This document shows, piece after piece, positions 31,746-40,817 of a stretch of 64,000 nt of DNA. The position numbers and the translations under genes were made by a program. Every line of letters starts with the position of its first letter. Positions within the stretch are counted from its first letter, which is position 1. The stretch comes from Buxus sempervirens (taxonomy: Eukaryota; Streptophyta; Magnoliopsida; Buxales; Buxaceae), in the NCBI GenBank assembly GCA_947561395.2, contig OX387185.1:35878213-35942212 (forward strand). The letters are read 5' to 3'. Under the pieces are notes generated by a model. That model saw nothing but the letters and a program-made list of their open reading frames with translations, searched no databases and was not told the DNA's origin.

Positions 31746-34077
31746 AAAAATAATAATCCTGCTGCTGAGGACATAAGCTCCTCTTTAAACCGGCTCTCTT
31801 CACTCATGGCCCAAATGAATACTGCAAGGCCTCCATTGGTCTTCAATTGAAGTCCACCCGTCTATTCACCATCTAAGCCGTCCAAGGCTCCACTGGTCAT
31901 CAACCTTGACCCCACCACTGCTTCCATCACTTCTTCTGTCCCCACACAATCCAAACTTCAACCCTTGGTTGTAAATGTTCAGCCAACCAAGACTATCCCT
32001 AAACCGGCCCATACATCCCGGTCCAAACTCCAGCCACTAGTGGTTAACATCCCTAAATTAGCCTATTCTGAGGCCGCTGTACCATGGAATTACAGCGAGG
32101 GAATCACGGCTACAGTTCCAGTGGTTAGGAACCCGAACCAGGAGGAGGTGAACCTCATGACGAGGTCGGGGAGATGTGCAGGGGGTGAAGAGAAAGAGAA
32201 AGAGACAGAAGTAGAAAAAGAAAAAAAAGAAAATGAAGAAAAAAGAAAACAAAAGGGAAAAAACAAAGTAGGAGAAGACACCCCCAGGGTGCAGAGAATG
32301 AGGCAGCCGACCTCATAAAAATAATTAAGAAAAGTGAATTCAATCTTGTGGATCAGCTAAACAAGGTCCCGGCTCAGATTTCAATACTGGGCCTTTTGTT
32401 AAATTCTGAAAAGCACAGGGATGCATTGTTAAGGGTGCTACACAGTGCACACGTATCCCAGACCATTGATCCAGACCAGTTTGGCAAAATGGTTGGTCAA
32501 ATCTTGTCACATAATGTGATAAGTTTCTCTGAGGGAGAGATCAGCCCAGGTGGGTGTTATCATGTGGACCCTTTGCACATCACAGTGCTTTGTAAGGGTT
32601 GCATGATTGCACAGGTACAAATTGACAACGGGTCGGCGTTAAACGTTTGCCCGTTAATCACTTTTACCAAGCTTGGTCTGGACCAATCAAGGATCAAGAA
32701 AAATGGGCGGATAGTGAAGGCTTTTGATAGCTCCAAGACCCACTCCCTAGGGGAGATTGAACTGCCGGTCACAATTGGGCCGAATATCTTTAACATCACA
32801 TTTGAGGTGATGGATATACCCGCAGCCTTCAATCTGCTCCTAGGAAGGCTGTGGATACATTCGGCTAGGGCAATACCATCCACGCTCCACCAAAGGGTGA
32901 AATATGTAAGAGGGCAAAGGGTGATAACAGTCCTAGCCGAAAATTTGGTGCCTCCCATTGTGTCACCTGATGTACCCTTGATCAATGTGGACTTGACTGT
33001 CGACAAGATTGCATTCTACTCATTCCAATTTGAGGCGGTAAATTTCATACCTGGGGGTGTGATAAAAAGAAGGAAAAGGGGACCACTGCAGAGAAAATGA
33101 TAAAGAAAGTGATGGAGAAATACCACTTTCACCCGGGGAAAGGCCTGGGAATCAATTTGCAGGGGATGGTGGAGCCAATCACGGCTAAGAAACTGATCCC
33201 TAAAGTAGGGTTGGGCTTCAAGCCCAGAGGATGGAGGAGGATGAAGCATGAAGAAGGAGAGGAAAGAAGCAAAGGAAAACTCCCTCATTTAAGGGAAAGC
33301 TTCCCAAAACCCTCTTATACAATCCAAATATCTCCTCCCATGGACCAGTCCAAGCCTCCCTATTACAACATCAACCCATTTCAAAAGCCTTTTGTTTCGA
33401 CCTTGCAACCCTATAACCCATCTCCAATACTGGGAGCAGTGGATGGGCCTGGGCCACAACCAGAGCAGCGAACAGACTTCTCTGAAGATGTGGGGGCTTT
33501 CTTCGCCATGACTGAAGGCGATAAAACTGGTAGTGACAACGAGCTACCATTCATTGATTGGGCCGCAGTAAGGATTCCAGAGGAGGTCATATCTGGATTG
33601 GGCCCGTAGCAGAAAAGGGCAGTACCCATCCAGTGATGATGGCATCGGATGCTGGGCTTGAGGAGCAGGCTTTCCCTATTTCCCCTACTCCCCAAAATTT
33701 TATGTTGAATAATTGGGAGGAAACTCCCCTTACCTTTGAAGCAGCATTTGTTCGGCAGACTGACGCGGCTTCCAAAAAAAACTCCAATAGTGGAATGTCA
33801 TTTCCCTGAAGGTTCTAATGGGCCTTCGTCTTCAGGGGAATTATGTTTAGAAGGCCCACAAAAAACCCAAAAAGATTTTTCTATTTTTTCTAGAAAATTT
33901 AAATTTTTCAAAAAGGTCCATACCACTTATGAACCATATAATCAGACCGAATTGGACCAGGTTGAATATGACTTCGACCTTGAGCTCGACTTTGACCTCA
34001 TGGGGATCGAAGAAGAGATCGAGGTCGAAGGAGAAGATGTTCCAAAAGAAATTGAATACCAATTGGAACGTCATTAA
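31746..34077 (+). pseudogene. Protease and G-patch-like linker of Tat copy 1 (broken)
   Basis: The aspartic protease motif DNGSALNVCPL is encoded near 32625, followed by FNLLLGRLWIH; compared with copy 2 a conserved Pro is Leu (GRLW for GRPW). A G-patch-like segment (GKGLGINLQG) is near 33135. Breaks against copy 2: stop TAA at 31743 and TGA near 31850, a one-base loss in a C run near 32283, a one-base loss in a G run near 33055, and a shift near 33775. The final part (Asp/Glu-rich, DLELDFDLMG) ends at TAA 34075-34077, a stop shared with copy 2. The enzyme would cut the polyprotein into its parts. Confidence 0.85.
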
Positions 34078-35607
34078 AAAGGGGTCCAACCTAATATTGA
34101 GGAGACCATATCCATAAATCTTTGGACCGAAGAGGACCCAAAAATTGTGAAAATCGGGTCATGCTTGTCTGATGTGCAAAAAAATGAAATGTCACGGTTC
34201 TTGGCAGATTACAAGGATGTGTTTGCTTGGACGTATCGGGACATGCCAGGGTTGGACACAGACATGGTGGTGCATAAGTTGCCAATTTTGCCAGGGGTTA
34301 AGCCAATTAAGCAGAAGCTGAGAAGATTAAAGCCGGAATGGACCTTAAAGGTCAAGGACGAAGTGGTCAAACAATTTCAAGCCGGATTTTTGGCAGTCTC
34401 TACGTACCCTGAGTGGCTCGCAAACATAGTGCCGGTACCAAAGAAGGACGGGAAAGTCCGAATGTGCGTGGACTATAGAGACTTGAACAAGGCAAGCCCA
34501 AAGGACGATTTTCCGCTTCCACACATCGACATTCTGGTCGATAATACTGCGGTACATAGCCTAGTCTCCTTCATGGATGGCTTCTCAGGATATAATCAGA
34601 TCAAGATGGCTAAGGAAGATCAAGAGAAAACAGCATTTATCACACCTTGGGGCACATTCCACTATACAGTCATGCCATTTGGGCTCAAGAACGCTGGGGC
34701 AACATATCAGCGGGCCATGACAGCACTATTTCATGACATGATCCACAAGGAGATGGAGATCTATGTGGACGATATGAATGCCAAATCATGCAAAGAGGAG
34801 GACCACTTGATCAATCTGAAGAAAGTGTTTGATCGGCTCAGGAAGTACAGTCTACGGCTTAACCCGGCTAAGTGTGTCTTTGGGGCTACATCAGGGAAGT
34901 TGCTGGGGTTTATAGTGAGCCGACGAGGAATTGAAATTGACCCGGCCAAAGCCAAGGCCATAATTGAAATGCCAGCACCCAGAACCAAGAAGGAGGTTCG
35001 GGGTTTTCTTGGGAGGATTCAGTACATAAGCCGGTTCATAGCGCAGCTCACTGCTATCTGTGAACCAATTTTCAAGCTTCTGAGGAAGGATAACCAGACG
35101 GTCTGGAATGAGGATTGCCAGCAGGCCTTCGATACGATCAAGGAATATTTGCTGAACCCACCTGTGCTAGTGCCACCAACTCCAGGAAGACCACTGATCC
35201 TGTACTTGTCAGTGTTGGAAACATCGATGGGATGCGTCCTGGGGCAGCATGATGAGACTGGTAGAAAAGAAAGGGCCATTTACTATCTGAGTAAAAAATT
35301 CACAGAATATGAAGCCAAATACTCACCGTTGGAGAAGACTTGCTGTGCTCTAGTGTGGGCAACTCAGAGGCTAAGGCATTACTTCCTTAGTCACTCCACA
35401 CTATTGATATCCCGGATGGACCCGCTGAAGTATTTATTTGAGGAACCGGCACTGACTGGCAGGACGGCTAAGTGGCAACTGCTACTGTCCGAGTTTGACC
35501 TCACATACATCACCCAGAAGGCGATCAAGGGTCAAGCCATAGCTGATCACCTGGCTGCACATCCTCTGCCAGAATATCAACCCTTGAAGACCAACTTCCC
35601 AGATTAG
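34078..35607 (+). CDS. pol: Reverse transcriptase and first RNase H of Tat copy 1
   Basis: Open frame after the TAA at 34075; first ATG 34147. RT motifs in order: KLPILPGVKPIKQKLRR, KDGKVRMCVDYRDLNKAS, the FMDGFSGYNQI block, MPFGLKNAGATYQRAM, YVDD at about 34763-34774, then LGFIVSRRGIEIDPAK. RNase H follows (LYLSVLETSMGCVLGQ, AIYYLSKKFTEYEAKYSPLEKTCCALVWA). The enzyme copies element RNA to DNA and removes RNA from the hybrid. The residue after YVDDM is Asn (Ile in copy 2). It ends at TAG 35605 where copy 2 has GAG, a point mutation separating it from the second RNase H. Confidence 0.92.
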   Translation, partial: KGVQPNIEETISINLWTEEDPKIVKIGSCLSDVQKNEMSRFLADYKDVFAWTYRDMPGLDTDMVVHKLPILPGVKPIKQKLRRLKPEWTLKVKDEVVKQFQAGFLAVSTYPEWLANIVPVPKKDGKVRMCVDYRDLNKASPKDDFPLPHIDILVDNTAVHSLVSFMDGFSGYNQIKMAKEDQEKTAFITPWGTFHYTVMPFGLKNAGATYQRAMTALFHDMIHKEMEIYVDDMNAKSCKEEDHLINLKKVFDRLRKYSLRLNPAKCVFGATSGKLLGFIVSRRGIEIDPAKAKAIIEMPAPRTKKEVRGFLGRIQYISRFIAQLTAICEPIFKLLRKDNQTVWNEDCQQAFDTIKEYLLNPPVLVPPTPGRPLILYLSVLETSMGCVLGQHDETGRKERAIYYLSKKFTEYEAKYSPLEKTCCALVWATQRLRHYFLSHSTLLISRMDPLKYLFEEPALTGRTAKWQLLLSEFDLTYITQKAIKGQAIADHLAAHPLPEYQPLKTNFPD

Positions 35608-37377
35608 GCAATACTGTACACTGAAGAGGAGGACAATGAGAGTTCTTGGCAGATGTTCTTCGATGGGGCCGCCAATATGAATGGGAACGGAATAGGGGCA
35701 GTCTTGGTTAAACCAGACGGTTCACATATCCCAATTGCAGTAAAGCTGAGATTCCAGTGCACCAATAACATAGCAGAATATGAAGCATGCATAATTGGAT
35801 TGCAAGCAGCCATGGATCATGGAGTAGAGGAACTTGACGTATACGGGGATTTGAGTCTTATCATCTTCCAAACAACTGGTGAATGGAAAACCAAGGATCA
35901 TAAATTGATCCCCTATCACCAGTATTTGGAAGAAATAAGCACAAATTTCACTCGAATTTCCTTCAACTATATGCCAAGGGCCAAGAATCAGTTTGCGAAT
36001 GCTCTAGCAACCTTGGCTTCAATGGTCAGCATACCAGAAGGAGTAGACATCAGACCGCTGGAAATTGAGGTTAGAGATGAACCGGCTTACTGTCTCGTTC
36101 TAGAGGGAGCACCAGAAGAAGAAGCACCGTGGTTTCAAGATATCAAAAATTTCTTGAACAATCAGAGTCTGCCAGAAAATGTCACTGCTACTGAGAAGAG
36201 GACAATACAGAGGTTGGCGGGTCAATTTCTACTAAGTGGGGGACATGTGTACAAGAGGTCACATAACGACATTCTGCTCAGATGTGTTGCCAGGGCTGAA
36301 TCGGAAAGGCTGATTGAGACCGTACATGGAGGAGTTTGTGGGCCCCATATGAGTGGACACATGCTTGCGAAGAAAATCTTGAGGCTGGGATATTACTGAA
36401 CGACCATGGAACATGATTGCTGTATACATGTCAGGAGGTGCCACCAATGTCAAATCTATGCAGATAATAAGCATGCACCCCCGGGTGAGTTACACAACAT
36501 GACATCCCCATGGCCCTTCTCTATGTGGGGCATAGATGTTATTGGCATGATCTCCCCTAAGGCATCGAACGGGCACAGATTTATCCTGGTGGCGATTGAC
36601 TACTTCACTAAATGGGTAGAAGCAGCTTCATATGCGAACATCACAAGCAACCATGTTATTAAATTTTTAAAGCACAATATCATTTGTCGCTATGGACTGC
36701 CAAGTGCCATAGTATCAGACAATGCTTCAAATATTAAGAACAAGGACATCAAGAAAATGTGTGAGCAGTTTCAGATCACCCACCATAAGTCAGCTCTGTA
36801 CAGGCCAAAGATGAATGGGGCAGTGGAAGCAGCAAACAAGAACATAAAGAAAATCATTCAGAAGATGGTAGTAAGCTACAAGGATTGGCATGAAATGCTG
36901 CCACTTGCTCTACATGCCTACAGAACCTCGATCCGGACCTCAACCGGGGCAACCCCATATTCCCTTGTCTATGGAATGGAAGCAGTCTTGCTAGTGGAAG
37001 TAGAAATCCCATCACTCAGAGTGCTCATGGAAGCAAAATTGGAAGAAGCTGAATGGATACAGTCAAGACATGATCAACTTAACCTAATAGAAGAGAAGCG
37101 ATTGAAAGCACTATGTCATGGCCAATTGTACCAAAGGAGAATGACCCGGGCCTACAACAATAAAGTGAGGCCCAGAACTTTCCAAGAAGGAAACTTAGTG
37201 CTAAAGAAAATCTTACCATTTTTGGAAGACCCTCGTGGTAAGTTCAAGCCCAATTGGGAAGGGCCTTATGTCGTCAAGAAGGTCCTGTCAGGGGGTGCAC
37301 TCATCTTAGCAGAAATGGATGGGTCAGATTTTCCTGAGCCAATTAACTCTGATGCAGTAAAAAGGTATTTTCCTTGA
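35608..37377 (+). pseudogene. pol: Second (archaeal-type) RNase H and integrase of Tat copy 1
   Basis: aRNH begins near 35653 (FFDGAANMNGNGIGAV, then NNIAEYEAC). Two positions differ from copy 2: GDLSL for GDSSL, and NQFANAL for NQFADAL, the latter replacing a predicted catalytic Asp with Asn. Integrase follows with a zinc-binding HHCC region (HGGVCGPH..., CCIHVRRCHQCQ), the DDE core (GIDVIGM, VSDNAS, GAVEAANKN) and a C-terminal domain (FKPNWEGPYVVKKVL). A TGA at 36397-36399 (TGG Trp in copy 2) cuts the zinc domain from the core. Integrase would insert the DNA copy into the genome. Confidence 0.92.
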
Positions 37378-38357
37378 GTGAACATTACTAGGAAATGATC
37401 CGAGGCCATTTTTCTCTATTCCCTTCAAAATTTTATTCCCTAGTCGAGCCAAGTTGAGCTGGTTTGTTTCTTTGATAAACCCAAACCGGATTTACAGTCA
37501 AAATTGGGGCAAAGCGAATTAGGGCAAAGCCAATTGGGGCAAAGTTAAGGAAAAAAGAAAAAAAAGAGAAAAAAGCAATGAAAAGGGCAAATGAAAGCCA
37601 AGTGTGAAAAGAGATGCAAAGAATGCAATTTGGGGGAAAAGGGTTAAATTCATCATGACTGTAAGTCCGGTTGACCTATTTCCACATTTAAAAATATTTG
37701 GGCCTTTAATACCCTTTCTTTCATAAACCAAATCTAGCCTTTGTTTCGTCCTATTTTTAAGCCCTCGATGATCTTAGTTTGTTCATTCAAATGTCAGAGT
37801 AAGATTGGTGATGACGGAATACAGAAGCCGGCCCTAGTGAAAACCGTAACTGGCGCTAGGGGCAATATTGGCAAGAAAAAGGAAAAAAGAAAAAAAATAC
37901 AAAGGAAAAATCAGTGGTTGAGTTGATCATGGAAACCCAAGCTTGAAGAAAAATCAGCACAAGTACTGAAACTGAGCAGATTGGGTAATACGGTCAATTC
38001 TGGAAAAAAGGCATTTGGGGATGACTCTAAAGGTCCTAAGATGGACGGTTCTGATCCCTCATTATTTTCTGGACTACCCTTTTCATTATTTAACCTGGTT
38101 CTAATTCCTTTAATTATAGGTGATTAAGTGCATGGACCAAATTTCAAAAAAAAATATAAAAAGGAAAAATTATACTTTGGCCAGTGATGATAAATCAAAT
38201 ACTTTTCATAAAACCTTTGTTTTTACAAGCATCTGAGCATTCTGAGGCCAATAATATAAAAATTTTATTTTGAATTAAATCCTTTGTCTTTCCGCTATTG
38301 GAGTTTGCTTTTGTACAAAGGTAGAAAAAAAAGAAAAAATATGTGCAGGAAATAAGG
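37378..38357. other. Conserved non-coding spacer between integrase and antisense gene, copy 1
   Basis: No frame, but closely matched in copy 2 (58937-59933). Contains short repeats of GGGGCAAAG type (37505-37545) and A/G-rich tracts. It lies between convergent genes, so it would hold the sense and antisense 3' ends. Confidence 0.7.
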
Positions 38358-39250
38358 CTAATCTTTGTCTCCTAGCCGCTCCTCAAGCTCCCAAATTCGA
38401 GCTGTCTGAACTGCAATAACTCCAGAAGCCCCCTCTACAGCGGGATCACTCAAAAAGGAAATGACCTCATCTGAAAGAGTCTGCCTAATCCGCATGCTCC
38501 TAAGGTCGGCTAAGCATCCTGGTGCTTCTGCCTCAATGCTCGGACTTCAAGACAGTGGGCCTGCCTATGTTCCTCAAGTTGCTTCTCTATAGCCAAACGG
38601 CGAGATACCTGCTCTGCAAGTTGCCTCTCCATGTCAAGGCCCCGTATCCTAAGCTCCTGGGCCTCTCTTACCCATATCTGCTGAAGTCACTTGTGGGAAG
38701 CTCTTTCAGACTCTAAAATATCCTCATAAGTAGGAGCCAAGATTGCAGGAGGATCTTCGGGTGCTGGTGCTTGACTCTGTATCTGCTCCCTGATCCAGAA
38801 GAGATAGTCCTTCACATGGGACTCTGAGAAGACTGGGCCATGCATAAAGCGAACATATGACCACTCTCTCATCAACCAAGCATTCAGCTTCATAGTGGCT
38901 GGTGAAAGTGGCCCAAGGCGGTCCTCATATCCACTTGGGATTATAATCCCCTGGGTTGCTCTAAACTGACGAAGAACCCGCAAAGGAAGGTAAAGCACCG
39001 CATGTCTCAGGCCAGCCAGAACCAGAAAGTTGCGATCTCGGAAGCTGATCACAGTCTCTGCATTGGGCTGATAAGTACCAGGCCACCTCACCTGATCATC
39101 TTGGAGTGTAGCCAAGAAAGTAAACCAGCCCTGTTTACCCCCTGGAATGTCAGGACACCCCCGGTTGCTCATCAAAATGGGAACTTTCAAGCTTGGGAAG
39201 AAGTGCCGATTTATCTCCTCAATCTGACTCAGGTGGTCAAGTAGCCAAAG
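38358..39250 (-). pseudogene. Antisense PMD-type gene A, second exon only (copy 1)
   Basis: Matches exon 2 of gene A in copy 2: acceptor TAG at 39251-39252, then LWLLDHL and on to GDKD and stop at 38358. It encodes LRHAVLYLPLRVLRQFRA, EWSYVRFMHGPVF and a coiled-coil-like tail. A CGA-to-TGA stop near 38690 and a one-base loss near 38510 break it, whereas the TAG in copy 2 at 60708 is an intact CAG here. Exon 1 with the PMD core is missing: element sequence between the intron and the polypurine tract is short. Function is unknown; see the copy 2 entry. Confidence 0.8.
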
Positions 39251-40089
39251 CTACAAGGGAGGAGACATATTTCAGTGTATTGCATAAAAAAATAGCAAAA
39301 AGCAAAAAAGAAAAAATAGCAAAAAAGAAAAAAAAAAGAAAAAGTGATAAAAAAAAAAAGAAAGGGAAAAAGAAGAAAAAAGAAAAAAAGAGAAAAAAGA
39401 AAAAGAAAAAAAAAAGAAGTTTCGAAGCAGTTGCATGTTTTCTACTTTAAACAAGGGTTTCTAATTCTTCAATCATGAAGAAGGATTTTACTGGGGCAGC
39501 AAGAAGGCATGAATGAGAGGTCAGGGGTTGTAAAGGCATGAGGTTAGATCAACAGATCATGATTTTCAAATCCATCAGTCAAGAAGAACCATTCACTTGG
39601 GCAGTTGAAAAGAATGAAGGCAGGCTATGGGCAGCAATGGCACATACATCCTTATTGAGAGAGCAAGAAGATGAAGAAGCAAAAGCAAGTTGCAGAATAT
39701 TCAAGCACAGGTTTGGGCATCAAATGGCACCCAGGTAAATCAAATAAGAAAATCAATCAGGAAAATTCAATAAAATATTTCCTTCCTTATTGTTGAAAAA
39801 CATCAAAAGCAATTGAGTTTGCAGAGGTCAATTTTAAATCCACATTCTTTTCAAAATTTGCTTGTCTCAGATTTCTTTTCATAGCCACGAGAGCTCAAAG
39901 AAATCTGAGATAAGGAAGAGACGCCACCCCGTCAGACTATACACAGCAGGGGTTTCATTGGCTATCTTCAAATCCATGTTTTTTATCACTCATTTGTTTG
40001 ACCAAAGCAAGTTCAATTAATGAGATGTCTTTCGAATGTGCAATTTTGAGTTGTGTCTATTCTTTGCTGTTCATTGTACTACAACTCCA
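39251..40089. other. Remnant intron and 3' untranslated region of copy 1
   Basis: 39290-39420 is an almost pure A/G tract, the pyrimidine-rich intron of antisense gene A seen from the other strand. The rest has no recognised gene. Copy 2 carries gene A exon 1 and gene B in the comparable position, so copy 1 has probably lost several kilobases here. Confidence 0.6.
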
Positions 40090-40104
40090 GCAAAGAGGGG
40101 CAGT
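40090..40104 (+). promoter_or_regulatory. Polypurine tract of copy 1
   Basis: GCAAAGAGGGGCAGT directly precedes the LTR at 40105, the expected site and composition for plus-strand priming in Tat elements. Confidence 0.85.
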
Positions 40105-40551
40105 TGTAGACACCCCAAAATTGCACGATTTTTGATAAATCTTGAAGGAGAGAAATATTTTATTGGAATTTTCAGTTCTTTGCATTGGGTTTGAGATACT
40201 TAACCCATTTGTATCCAAAACGAAAAAGGAAAAGGCCCGAATTCAATCTTTTGTGCAAAGTCAAACTTTTTCCGGTTGAATTTTGTTGACTTTTGACCCC
40301 AGAAAATGAAATATTTTTTAAAGCCAGATTTCAAGATAATTTTTCCTGGTAATCAGGTTTTTAGCCATGTTATTACATAAAAGAATTTTTTGAGATTTTA
40401 AATCTTGGCGAATACCTTGGTTTTAACATATTGAACTTTTTTTCCAGACCTGAAAAATCAGAATTTTGCCTAGAACTGGAAAGTTGACTTTTTATTCACT
40501 TGGAATTTGGGTCTGGAACTATTTTTAATGGATTCAAATGGGGGGTGTTTG

Positions 40552-40633
40552 CTTATTTACATGTAATATCTTAAGTAAATGGAGATTAAAAAATACGAGG
40601 GCATTTACTTAATTGATATTACATGTAAATAAG
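40552..40633. repeat. 82-bp hairpin in the middle LTR
   Basis: Arms of about 30 nt with a 2-nt bulge, same length and sequence type as 4776-4857. It lies at the junction between the long-U3 part and the part shared with the 5' LTR. Confidence 0.85.
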
Positions 40634-40675
40634 TATTGCCTATGTTAAAATTCGAAAAAAAAGGCTTTTTTCCTT

Positions 40676-40817
40676 GTATCCGGCAACTCAGGCCGGATAC
40701 AAGTGTCCTTCTTTGTATCCGGTGGAAAATGCCGGATACAAGTGGACCTCAATGTATCCGGTATCATAGACCGGATACATTAAGGTACTTGTGTATCCGG
40801 CCTGACATGCCGGATAC
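40676..40817. repeat. Palindrome array in the middle LTR (39-bp period)
   Basis: Units start at 40676, 40715, 40754 and 40793. Ninth-base pairs: C-G (unit 1), T-G mismatch (unit 2), T-A (unit 3), C-G (unit 4). It aligns unit by unit with 24898-25039. Confidence 0.95.

Noticed and set aside
39193-39450. Lysine-rich 85-codon frame on the plus strand
   Set aside because: It is the A/G-rich complement of the antisense gene's pyrimidine-rich intron; low complexity explains it.
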